A stretch of DNA of 64,000 nucleotides, taken from positions 310,001 to 374,000 of the forward strand of contig NZ_VANR01000003.1 in the NCBI RefSeq assembly GCF_005885675.1, in the 5' to 3' direction. A program made the position numbers and the translations under genes. This DNA comes from Polaribacter aestuariivivens. Lineage in GTDB: Bacteria; Bacteroidota; Bacteroidia; Flavobacteriales; Flavobacteriaceae. Position 1 is the first letter of the stretch; every line of letters begins with the position of its first letter. Positions 53,801-61,294 of the stretch are shown piece by piece. A model generated the notes under the pieces. That model was not told the DNA's origin. It was given only the letters and a program-made list of their open reading frames with translations, and made no database searches.

Positions 53801-53957
53801 TAAGAAACTAGGATTAAAAAATTTACGTGTATATGCAAGTGCTATCAACGTAGCTGTTTGGAGCTCATTTGATTTATGGGATCCAGAACAAGGAGCAAAT
53901 GGATTAGGATATCCAATTCAAGGAGTTTATAATTTTGGATTAACAGCTAGATTTTAA
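50817..53957 (+). CDS. SusC/RagA-family TonB-linked outer membrane transporter
   Basis: 1046-residue outer-membrane importer of oligosaccharides. The signal peptide ends near residue 20 (TAFSQI). A carboxypeptidase-regulatory-like domain follows at about 22-98 (VKGTVKDPEGNLLPGASV; FDGEYVLRV; YLGYKQLEV), then the plug at about 105-230 (signature AAASAIYGARGANGVVLISTK) and a 22-strand barrel to the C-terminal aromatic residue (GLTARF). It pairs with the SusD gene 5-32 bp downstream. It is transcribed from its own regulon promoter rather than from the enzyme operon, so import and depolymerisation can be expressed at different levels under one regulator. Confidence 0.95.
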   Translation: MKNTKHLIVLFILFAQTAFSQITVKGTVKDPEGNLLPGASVLEKGTTNGFSTNFDGEYVLRVANKQSVLIFSYLGYKQLEVAVKDQTEINVTLEEDDNQLGEIVLVGFGKQKKESLVSSITTINPSELQAPTSNLTTMMAGRVAGMIAFQRSGEPGANNSDFFIRGLGSFGSGKVNPLILIDGIESTQTDMARLQPDDIESFSVLKDAAASAIYGARGANGVVLISTKSGKIGAAKFDVRIENRFSSNTDNFKLADNITYMRLANEANLTRDPLSQLPYSQNKIERTAAGDNPLLYPNNNWIDQLIKEYTWNQAFNISASGGAERARYYVAGTFNIDNGLIRENNLNGVSNNIKLYNYSLRSNINLQLTPTTEAIVRLYGQFDDYTGPIGGGQRVFNTALYSNPVLFPAIYPKELLPFTTHPLFGGAETRPGSGVLALNPYAEATSGFQNYKNSTLQVQLEFKQELDMLTEGLSARAMGYIRRFQFFDVRRGFNPFYYSSRRNPENGEIILNVINDGSEGAIGGINGAGTEFLDYQPGVKNLDSRIYLETALNYNRTFNDVHNISGMLINLISSYQTGNAGTLQASLPSRNHGLSGRFTYDYDTRYLFEFNFGYNGSERFASGKRYGFFPSFGLAYRISNEKFFEPYKETVTDLKLRATFGTVGNDEIGAATDRFFYLSDVNLNNGTYGATFGEEFGFSRPGVSTRRYANPNITWEKSQQLNIGVDVGLYKSLTVNADYFKQVRSNILQARADVGSTLGLQATPATNFGKAESEGFELSLDYNKQFGRDWWTSLRANMTYSTSKILQNAEIDYPDELSYLKRKGNSISQTYGLIAERLFIDDEEVANSPTQFGEVRGGDIKYRDVNGDGVISNSDRVPIGLPQVPELIYGFGGTVGYKNFDLSLFFQGSGRSSFFINPSLIQPFFINGRSESGLLKAIADSHWSEDNRDIYAFWPRLSTNQEVNNNQTSTWWMRNGSFLRLKNIEFGYNPPEKIYKKLGLKNLRVYASAINVAVWSSFDLWDPEQGANGLGYPIQGVYNFGLTARF

Positions 53958-53989
53958 AAAAAATGATTAATATTAAAAAAAATAATAAC

Positions 53990-55924
53990 ATGACTTTGTA
54001 TTTTAAAAATAATAAAGCAATTATATTGTTGTTAACCTTATTTTTTGGTTTACAATCTTGTGAAAGCCACTTAGACGTTGTGCCAGATAATGCACCAACA
54101 ATAGATAATGCCTTTACGCTAAGAAATGAAGCAGAAAAATATTTATTTACTTGTTATTCGTATATTCCAAAAAACGGAGATATAAACTACAATATTGCAA
54201 TGCTTTCAGGTGATGAAGTTTGGAAAAACAATGTTGCATTTCCAAATATGCCAAGTTATTTAATTGCTACAGGAAACCAAGTAGCTGGAAATCCATACCA
54301 AAATGTTTGGGACGGAACAAGAGGTGGTGGTGGAGCTAATAATAATTATGATATTTTTGATGGTATCAGACACTGTAATATCTTTATAGAAAACGTTAGT
54401 AATGAAAACAATGTAAGAGATTTAGATGCTTCAGAAAGAGAACGTTGGATAGCAGAAGCTCAATTTTTAAAAGCTTATTATCATTATTATTTATTAAGAA
54501 TGTATGGTCCAATTCCTATCATTGATAAAAACATTCCAATTGAAGCTTCTACAGAAGAGTTAAATGTTTTTAGAGAGCCTTTTGACGATTGTGTTACCTA
54601 CATTTCAGACCTTTTAGATCAAGCAGCAGAAAAATTACCAGAATCTATTCAAGATCGTACAAACGAATTAGGTAGAATTACAAAACCGATAGCTTTAGGT
54701 ATTAAAGCAAAACTGTTAACAATGGCTGCAAGTCCATTGTTTAATGGAAATCCAGATTATGCTGGTTTCGTTGATAAAAAAGGAAGACAGTTAATTAGTA
54801 CTACAGCAGATCCAGAAAAATGGAGAAAAGCGGCAGATGCAGCTTTAGCGGCAATTCAATCAGCAGAAAATGTTGGAAGCAGCTTGTATTATTTTCCACA
54901 AAATCAATTTAACTTATCAGATACTACTCTAACAAAACTAAGTGTTAGACAAGCAGTTACAGAACGCTGGAATCCAGAAATCATATGGTCAAATCCTAAT
55001 AGTGGTACAGTCGCATTACAATATTATTGTATGGTTCCATTAAGTCCAGATTATACACATACATTAGCTCAAAAAATACTTTCACCTCCATTAAAAATTG
55101 CAAAAATGTTTCACACTAGAAATGGTGTGCCAATTAATGAAGATAAAACGTTAGTTTTTGATAATGATACCGACTTAAGAATAGGAGATGAAAGTCATCG
55201 TTATAATATTTTAGAAGGATATAGAACAGCAAGACTTAACTTTGATAGAGAACCACGTTTTTATGCAAACTTAGGTTTTGATGGAAGTACATTTTATAAA
55301 GCAGATAGTCCATCATTATCAGATGAAGATACTTGGGTAATTCGTTCAAAACTAAACGATTATTCAGGTAGTAACGCTGGAGTTTTATACAATGTAACTG
55401 GTTATTATTTAAAAAAATTAGTTGATTGGAGAATGTCAAATACAACAGGTAACCCATATAGAACTTATGGATGGCCAGAATTAAGATTGGCAGATTTGTA
55501 TTTATTATATGCAGAAGCATTAAATGAAGCAGAAGGACCAACAGCAGATGTATTAAGATATACAGATTTAGTTAGAAAAAGAGCTGGTCTAGAAGGTGTA
55601 GCAACATCTTGGACAAACTTTTCTTTAAATCCTTCTAAATACACAAGTAAAGAAGGTATGAGAGAAATTTTACATCGTGAAAGACTAATTGAATTAGCTT
55701 TTGAAGGAAATCGCTTTTGGGATTTAAGACGCTGGAAAGAAGCAGGAGAAGAGTTAAATAAACCTATTCAAGCCTGGAACTTTAACGGAATAACTGAAGT
55801 AGAATATTATCAAATATTAACTTTAGAACAACAAAGATTTGTTGCTCCTAGAGATTACTTGTGGCCAATTTCCGAAAATACTTTATTACAAAATCCAAAC
55901 TTGGTACAAAACCCAGGTTGGTAA
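53990..55924 (+). CDS. SusD/RagB-family outer-membrane glycan-binding lipoprotein
   Basis: About 644 residues, the lid of the SusC channel. The ATG at 53990 is preferred because it gives a compact lipoprotein signal with C24 (FGLQSCESH); an in-frame ATG at 53963 would lengthen the N-region by nine residues and cannot be ruled out. TPR-like helices of the SusD core are visible (RERWIAEAQFLKAYYHYYLLRMYGPIP near 135-160; LRLADLYLLYAEALNEAEG near 500; LIELAFEGNRFWDLRRWKEAG near 563). The chain ends in PGW, as is common. It binds oligosaccharide at the cell surface and passes it to SusC. Confidence 0.95.
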   Translation: MTLYFKNNKAIILLLTLFFGLQSCESHLDVVPDNAPTIDNAFTLRNEAEKYLFTCYSYIPKNGDINYNIAMLSGDEVWKNNVAFPNMPSYLIATGNQVAGNPYQNVWDGTRGGGGANNNYDIFDGIRHCNIFIENVSNENNVRDLDASERERWIAEAQFLKAYYHYYLLRMYGPIPIIDKNIPIEASTEELNVFREPFDDCVTYISDLLDQAAEKLPESIQDRTNELGRITKPIALGIKAKLLTMAASPLFNGNPDYAGFVDKKGRQLISTTADPEKWRKAADAALAAIQSAENVGSSLYYFPQNQFNLSDTTLTKLSVRQAVTERWNPEIIWSNPNSGTVALQYYCMVPLSPDYTHTLAQKILSPPLKIAKMFHTRNGVPINEDKTLVFDNDTDLRIGDESHRYNILEGYRTARLNFDREPRFYANLGFDGSTFYKADSPSLSDEDTWVIRSKLNDYSGSNAGVLYNVTGYYLKKLVDWRMSNTTGNPYRTYGWPELRLADLYLLYAEALNEAEGPTADVLRYTDLVRKRAGLEGVATSWTNFSLNPSKYTSKEGMREILHRERLIELAFEGNRFWDLRRWKEAGEELNKPIQAWNFNGITEVEYYQILTLEQQRFVAPRDYLWPISENTLLQNPNLVQNPGW

Positions 55925-55946
55925 AAACGAATAAAAACTAATAATT

Positions 55947-57155
55947 ATGAAAAATTTAATTTTAAAACGACTATTTATTGTTGTATGTATTACAACAATA
56001 ATTGCATCTTGTTCTCAAGATGATAATACAAACGAGCCATTGTTTGTAGATGGAAGTGTACCAGAGCAAGTTTCTAACATTACAGTTATAAACGAAGCAG
56101 GAAAATCTACAGTTAAGTACTCTTTACCAAAAGATAAAAACTTGCTTTACATCAAAGCAACGTATACTATTGATAATGGTACAAAAATGGAAGTAAAATC
56201 TTCTTATTATAAAAACAGCCTAATTTTAGATGGTTTTGCTGGAGCTGGTGAACGTGAAGTAGAACTTGTTTCTGTAAGTAGAAGTGAAATAGAATCAGAG
56301 CCAGTTAAAATAACTATAAACCCCGAAGAATCTCCAATTTTTGATGTTTTTAAAAGTTTAAAAATTGGTCCTGATTTTGGAGGATTATTTGTTGAAGCAG
56401 ACAATCCAAAAAGAAAAGAATTAGCCATTTTAGTAATGCAAAAAGATGACAATGGAGATTGGGTTACTACTGGAAACAGTATCTATACTTCTACAAATGA
56501 TATTTTTAGAACAGTAAGAGGTTTAGATACTATTAATTACGATTTTGCTTTAACAATTCGTGATAGATTTTTAAATACAACAGATACGCTTTTTCAAACA
56601 ATAAAGCCAATTTATGAAACTGAAATTCCAAGATCTCAATATGCAGGTTATCCTTTACCAGGAGATGCTCCTACGAATGATTTTGGTTTTGGTTTGGATA
56701 GAATGTTTGACAACAATTTTATTGGTTGGCCAAGAATTTATATAACAGACGCAGCACCACCAGCACCACATTCATTTACTATAGATTTAGGTGCAGAGGT
56801 TAAAATTAGTCGTGTAAAAATTTGGGATTATCCGCAAGGAACAGCAGCAGGTTATTTTTATTATTGGCAATTTAACATGCGCAAATTTGAAATCTGGGGT
56901 TCAAATAACCCAAATCCTGATGGTACTTATGATAGCTGGAATAAACTTGGAGATTATGAAGTGATAAAACCTTCAGGTTTACCATTAACACAACAAAGTG
57001 CAGAAGATTTAGAATTTGCACAAGATGGTTTCAATTGGCCAATTCCAATTACAGCTCCAAAATACAGGTATATAAGAATAAAAAATCTTGAAAACTGGTC
57101 TGGAGGAGGACGTTTAGCAATTGCTGAAATGAGAGTTTACGGTGATCCTAGATAA
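55947..57155 (+). CDS. Surface lipoprotein with DUF4959/DUF5126/DUF5000-type domains
   Basis: 402 residues, lipobox cysteine C22 (TIIASCSQDD). Three modules: an N-terminal fibronectin-like domain (about 35-130, DUF4959-like), a middle Ig-like domain (about 133-225) and a C-terminal F5/8-type jellyroll (about 240-402, DUF5000-like: MFDNNFIGWPR, HSFTIDLGAEVKISRVKIWDYP, RYIRIKNLENWSGG). Proteins of this build follow susD in many loci and act as surface glycan-binding proteins. It lies 22 bp after susD, so it belongs to the same transcript. Confidence 0.8.
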   Translation: MKNLILKRLFIVVCITTIIASCSQDDNTNEPLFVDGSVPEQVSNITVINEAGKSTVKYSLPKDKNLLYIKATYTIDNGTKMEVKSSYYKNSLILDGFAGAGEREVELVSVSRSEIESEPVKITINPEESPIFDVFKSLKIGPDFGGLFVEADNPKRKELAILVMQKDDNGDWVTTGNSIYTSTNDIFRTVRGLDTINYDFALTIRDRFLNTTDTLFQTIKPIYETEIPRSQYAGYPLPGDAPTNDFGFGLDRMFDNNFIGWPRIYITDAAPPAPHSFTIDLGAEVKISRVKIWDYPQGTAAGYFYYWQFNMRKFEIWGSNNPNPDGTYDSWNKLGDYEVIKPSGLPLTQQSAEDLEFAQDGFNWPIPITAPKYRYIRIKNLENWSGGGRLAIAEMRVYGDPR

Positions 57156-57180
57156 CAATAAAATTAAATCGATTTATATC

Positions 57181-58443
57181 ATGAATAATAAATTAAAGAA
57201 CATATCCTTTTTATTTTTAATCGGATTAATACTTGCAGGTTTTAGTGCATGTACCCTAGATGAAGACGATTACAAAAAATACACAGAAGGTGGTGAAATT
57301 TCATACGCTGGAAAATTAGACTCTGTGAGTGTTTTTTCTGGTAAAAACAGAATACAGTTAAATGCAATGCTTAGTACAGATCCTCTTGTAACTTCCTATA
57401 GAGTTTACTGGGGAAATAGAAGAGATAGTGTTGTTATACCAGTAAATCCAGATCAAATAGCAACCAAAATAAGTCAAATTATTCCTGGTTTAGAAGAGAA
57501 TACGTACAATTTTGAAATTAGATCTTTTGACGATTTAGGAAATAGTTCTATTCCTGTATTTACTTCAGGTAAAGTTTACGGTGATCGTTATATAGCTACT
57601 TTAATAAATAGGCCTTTGGTAAAAAAAGATTTGCAAGTTTCCTCTAATTCTGCAGTTGTAGAATTTGCACCTGTTGATTTAACTTCCGGAATTATTGAAT
57701 CTGAATTAGAATATACAGACAATAATAATGTAACAAAATCATTTACAATTGCTGCAGATGATACAGATGAATTAATATTAGAAAACTTTGATGAAGGAAA
57801 CACTTTTAGATACAGAACTTCTTTCAAACCAGATTCCACAAGTATTGATATCTTCTATACAGATTATAGTGTAATAGAAGCAATTGTACCAATTACAGAA
57901 GCACCATACTTTAAAAATGCAGTTAAGCCGTTTAAGGTTGGAGAGTTTAGTGGTGTGCGTTATGGAACTCCTGAAGATTGGATTCATAATGAAGGCGCTT
58001 TAAACCATAATGGTTATGGAGTTTATGATAGTAATCGTGGAGGAGGTATTTTTAATTTGGTAAGTGGTTATGGAGAGCCAAAATTAGTTAACGCAAAAGT
58101 ATATCAAAAAATGCGTTTAAAACCTGGTACTTATACTTATTCAGTAATTACAGAAGGTAATAACTATGATGGAGTAAGAGATCAAGTATATGCAACAGTT
58201 GCTTTGGGTGGAACTTTACCAGATGTAAAAGAGGTTGAAACATCAACTAACACACTAGGTTTTTCTAGAATTTCTGGACCACCAAATACTTATACTATAC
58301 AGTTTACGTTAACTGATGATTTAACAGACATAGCTATAGGTTTAGCTGCCACAAATGGAATAAATCCAAATGATCCAGATGCTGAACCAACTAATATTAA
58401 TAGATATATGACATTTACTTCTTTTACTTTAAAAAAGAATTAA
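57181..58443 (+). CDS. Surface lipoprotein with DUF4998-type domain
   Basis: 420 residues from the ATG at 57181 (a start at 57142 would place 13 extra residues before the signal). Lipobox C24 (AGFSACTLD). The N-terminal half (about 30-230) holds two fibronectin-like domains of the DUF4998 type (GKNRIQLNAMLSTDPLVTSYRVYW; LEENTYNFEIRSFDDLGNSS). The C-terminal part (about 255-420) is a beta-sandwich (GVYDSNRGGGIFNLVSGYGEPKL; YTIQFTLTDDLTDIAIGLA) likely to bind carbohydrate. It is the last gene of the SusCD transcript, followed by a very strong hairpin. Confidence 0.78.
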   Translation: MNNKLKNISFLFLIGLILAGFSACTLDEDDYKKYTEGGEISYAGKLDSVSVFSGKNRIQLNAMLSTDPLVTSYRVYWGNRRDSVVIPVNPDQIATKISQIIPGLEENTYNFEIRSFDDLGNSSIPVFTSGKVYGDRYIATLINRPLVKKDLQVSSNSAVVEFAPVDLTSGIIESELEYTDNNNVTKSFTIAADDTDELILENFDEGNTFRYRTSFKPDSTSIDIFYTDYSVIEAIVPITEAPYFKNAVKPFKVGEFSGVRYGTPEDWIHNEGALNHNGYGVYDSNRGGGIFNLVSGYGEPKLVNAKVYQKMRLKPGTYTYSVITEGNNYDGVRDQVYATVALGGTLPDVKEVETSTNTLGFSRISGPPNTYTIQFTLTDDLTDIAIGLAATNGINPNDPDAEPTNINRYMTFTSFTLKKN

Positions 58444-58471
58444 GAATATATAGGTATTAATTTATCTATTA

Positions 58472-58548
58472 AAAAGTGATTTTTTTAGTAGTATATTTTT
58501 CACAAATCATGTGTTTATGTACTACTAAAAAAATCACTTTTCTTTTTT
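58472..58548 (+). terminator. Long-stem terminator after the SusCD operon
   Basis: A perfect 22-bp inverted repeat (58472-58493 with 58520-58541) around a 26-nt loop that itself can form CACA/TGTG, followed by C and six T. It is far longer than the other terminators in the window. Two more inverted repeats follow (58557-58581; 58597-58619). Confidence 0.8.
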
Positions 58549-58556
58549 ATCATTTT

Positions 58557-58625
58557 TGATACTTCTAGGTAATAAGTATCATAAATATATTTTTTTAGTA
58601 TTTTTTTTAAAAAAATACTTTTTTT
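58557..58625 (+). repeat. Two further inverted repeats behind the SusCD terminator
   Basis: TGATACTT / AAGTATCA (58557-58564 with 58574-58581, 9-nt loop) and an 11-bp repeat AGTATTTTTTT / AAAAAAATACT (58597-58607 with 58609-58619) followed by a T-run. Both lie between the main terminator and regulon promoter G. Confidence 0.6.
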
Positions 58626-58656
58626 AATACATCTAGAATGTCAATTCAGCAAAAAA

Positions 58657-58712
58657 GTCCATATAACCTTAAGTATTGTCTATTTATGTGATTTTGTTTT
58701 AAGTTAAATTTA
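58657..58712 (+). promoter_or_regulatory. PUL regulon promoter G (tandem RTCYAT motif plus -7 box)
   Basis: Half-sites GTCCAT (58657-58662) and GTCTAT (58678-58683), 21 bp apart, then TAAATTTA at 58705-58712, one base off TAnnTTTG and exactly 27 bp from the second half-site. It ends 24 bp before the ATG of the large T9SS protein. Confidence 0.75.
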
Positions 58713-58736
58713 ACAAAACAATTAAATATTAATAAG

Positions 58737-60881
58737 ATGATAAAAAAAATTACACTTTCGCTATTTATTTTTAGTTCTTTTCTAGTTCATAGTCAATACA
58801 TGGTTAATGATTTTGAGTCCGGAGCAAGTCTAATATCTTCAACCAATTTCAATGCAAATATAGTTGCGAACCCTTCAAAAACAGGATTAAATACTTCAAA
58901 TAATTGTCTTGAAGTAGGAAGAACAGCAGCTGTAGAATGGTGGAGATTTTTTAAATTGGACATAAATCCAGATTTATTAATATCTTCAACAGAAAAAAAG
59001 TTTGTAAGCGTCATGGTTAATTATGCAGTTGAACCTGATTTAGGAATTAGGTTTAATGCTAGTAGCGATACTAATAATGGAACAGATAATGGAATAGTAA
59101 GGGCACTAAATACCTATGATGATAGCTCTCCTAACACTTGGCAAGAAATTGTTTTTGAATTAAAAAGTGTTGGTAATCCAGCAACTTCTGCTCACGAATT
59201 TACATCGGGTACACTCTTTAGTTTTATTTTTCATCCAGATATGGGCTTCAACAATTCGGGTAAAGGTAAAGTATTACTAACCCCAAATGTTGCATATATA
59301 GATGAAGTACGTATTTTAGATTATAATCCTTTAGCAACTACAACAAATAATTGGGTTGGAGCTTCGTCAGATATTACTTCTCCATCAAACTGGAGTTTGG
59401 GCTTGCCAACTGCTTCAACTTCTTTGGTAATTCCTTCAGGAGTAACTCAACCAGTAATACCTGCAGCTTCAAATCTTACCCTACAAAATTTAGATATTAA
59501 AGATGGAGCTTCTTTAAAAATTGAATCTGGAGCTTCCTTAATAGTTACTGGAAATTCATCAGGTAATTTAGAATACGAAAGAACCTTACCAAAAGATCCA
59601 GGTTTAACAAATGCTTGGGCAACCATATCTTCACCAGTAAGTAATGTAGATATAAGTACTTTACAAACAGATGGTGTTTTTGCTGAAAACGGTTCAAATT
59701 TAGGTTTAGCAACATATAACCAAACTTCACAGTCTTGGGATTATTTTAGCAATGTAACAGGTGCAAATACAGGTATAACACTAACAGCAGGTAAGGGTTA
59801 TATTGCTAAATTAAACAACGCTTTAGTTGGTAACACATTACCTTTTGTAGGAACTTATACTACAGGAAATGTTGAAACTGATATCAGTATAGTAGGTGGC
59901 AACAAATTTAACTATGTTGGTAATCCTTTTACTTCATATATAAATTTAGGAACATTTTTTACAGATAACGCAGCTACAGATAGATTAGATGAACAAACTA
60001 TTTGGATTTGGGATGAAAATAAAAATGGTGTAAATATGGGTGGTTACGTTCAGAAAATGGCAGGTGTAGATGCCGCTTTTGAAATTGCTCCTGGTCAAGG
60101 TTTCTTTGTTAGCTCTGGAACAGCAGCCTCAAATAAAGTAGTTTTTAATGCAGCAAATCAAAGTCATCAAACAGATACATTTTTAAAAGCTCCTACAACA
60201 AGAACAGAAATTAGTTTAATAGTTTCTCAAGATAATTTAATTAGTAAAACCCAACTATATTATATTGATGGTGCTACAACAGGTTTTGATAATGGTTTTG
60301 ATGGTTCTATGTTTACTGGTATAGCATCTGATTTAGCAGTATATACAGAGTTAATTTCTAACAACAATGGAAGAAAAATAGGAGTACAGTCTCTACCAAA
60401 TTCAGATCTAGCTTCTATGATTGTTCCTTTTGGTATAAAGGCTGTTGCCGGAAAAGAAATTAGTATTTCTGCAACTTCTTTAAATTTACCAGAAACTATA
60501 AAGGTAATTTTAGAGGATAGACAAGAAAATACCTTTACAAATTTAAATGAAGGTGATTTTAAAATTATTCTAAAAGAAGATCTAAATGGTTCAGGAAGAT
60601 TCTTTGTTCATACAACTTCAAACGTTTTATCAACAGATAAAAACACTTTAGTTGACGCAAATGTGTATCAAAAAAATAATGAAACACTAAAAGTTACAGG
60701 TTTAGATAATGTGAACGGTTCAGTTTTTATGTATAATGTTTTGGGTAAAGAAGTATTAAGAAAAACATTTAATTCGTCAATTAGTTCAGAAATTTCACTT
60801 CCAAGATTAGCAAAAGGAATTTACATTGTAAAACTGGAGACTGAAAAAGGTGATTTAAGCAAAAAAATAATTATAGAATAA
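58737..60881 (+). CDS. T9SS-secreted multidomain surface protein of unknown function
   Basis: 714 residues. The signal peptide ends near residue 20 (FLVHSQ). Residues about 22-200 form a beta-sandwich that looks carbohydrate-binding (FESGASLISSTNF; WWRFFKLDINPDLL; WQEIVFELKSVG). Then comes a long Asn/Thr/Ser-rich region (about 205-620) of the sort common in flavobacterial adhesins and surface proteins (NWVGASSDITSPSNWSLGLP; YVGNPFTSYINL; APGQGFFVSSG), and a T9SS type A sorting domain (about 640-714). No catalytic site is seen. It is controlled by its own copy of the regulon promoter, so it should be made with the galactan genes. A 55-residue gene follows 23 bp later. Confidence 0.72.
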   Translation: MIKKITLSLFIFSSFLVHSQYMVNDFESGASLISSTNFNANIVANPSKTGLNTSNNCLEVGRTAAVEWWRFFKLDINPDLLISSTEKKFVSVMVNYAVEPDLGIRFNASSDTNNGTDNGIVRALNTYDDSSPNTWQEIVFELKSVGNPATSAHEFTSGTLFSFIFHPDMGFNNSGKGKVLLTPNVAYIDEVRILDYNPLATTTNNWVGASSDITSPSNWSLGLPTASTSLVIPSGVTQPVIPAASNLTLQNLDIKDGASLKIESGASLIVTGNSSGNLEYERTLPKDPGLTNAWATISSPVSNVDISTLQTDGVFAENGSNLGLATYNQTSQSWDYFSNVTGANTGITLTAGKGYIAKLNNALVGNTLPFVGTYTTGNVETDISIVGGNKFNYVGNPFTSYINLGTFFTDNAATDRLDEQTIWIWDENKNGVNMGGYVQKMAGVDAAFEIAPGQGFFVSSGTAASNKVVFNAANQSHQTDTFLKAPTTRTEISLIVSQDNLISKTQLYYIDGATTGFDNGFDGSMFTGIASDLAVYTELISNNNGRKIGVQSLPNSDLASMIVPFGIKAVAGKEISISATSLNLPETIKVILEDRQENTFTNLNEGDFKIILKEDLNGSGRFFVHTTSNVLSTDKNTLVDANVYQKNNETLKVTGLDNVNGSVFMYNVLGKEVLRKTFNSSISSEISLPRLAKGIYIVKLETEKGDLSKKIIIE

Positions 60882-60904
60882 AATTCAAACTAAAGTTCAA
60901 CAAG

Positions 60905-61072
60905 ATGAAAAAAAATATAGATAATAAAAAAGAAATTACTCGTAAAGATGCATTAAAAAAGATAGGCAGTTACGGTAAATATGCAGCATTAACAGCTTTA
61001 GGTACTTATATGATTTTAAATCCACAAAAATCTCAAGCACAAAGTCCAGAGGCTCCTGGAACAGGCTTTTAA
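60905..61072 (+). CDS. Small exported protein (55 aa) downstream of the T9SS protein
   Basis: A gene of 55 residues. The N-terminus is charged (MKKNIDNKKEITRKDALKKIG), then comes a hydrophobic stretch YAALTALGTYMILNP (about 26-40) and a short polar tail QKSQAQSPEAPGTGF with an Ala-x-Ala-like site at SQAQS. TRKDALKKIG recalls a weak twin-arginine signal (Arg-Lys in place of Arg-Arg). It lies 23 bp after the T9SS gene and 22 bp before a clean terminator, which supports a real cotranscribed gene. Small proteins of this kind often follow T9SS cargo genes in flavobacteria; the role is unknown. Confidence 0.65.
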   Translation: MKKNIDNKKEITRKDALKKIGSYGKYAALTALGTYMILNPQKSQAQSPEAPGTGF

Positions 61073-61093
61073 AAGCTTAAGTTTGTTAATTTT

Positions 61094-61125
61094 AAAAACT
61101 CCAACTGAAAAGTTGGAGTTTTTTT
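61094..61125 (+). terminator. Rho-independent terminator after the T9SS/small-protein operon
   Basis: Stem ACTCCAACT / AGTTGGAGT (61098-61106 with 61111-61119), GAAA loop, then seven T. A-run before the stem lets it serve the minus strand as well, where the symporter transcript ends about 170 bp away. Confidence 0.88.
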
Positions 61126-61294
61126 ATAAAGTTTATATTCTTGAGAGAATATATATTAAAATGTACACTTGTTTTAAATGGTTCTAATAATATCTCATTA
61201 CAATATGAGTATATATTATAAGTCCTGTTTTAAGTCTGTTGAAAAGATACAAAAACAATAAAAATGAAGCTATTTTTAATAAATAATTTTGTTT

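Noticed and set aside
61225..61245. GTCCTG...GTCTGT pair near 61224-61242 as another tandem site
   Set aside because: Spacing is 12 bp, not 21, the hexamers do not match RTCYAT, and the nearest gene is convergent.
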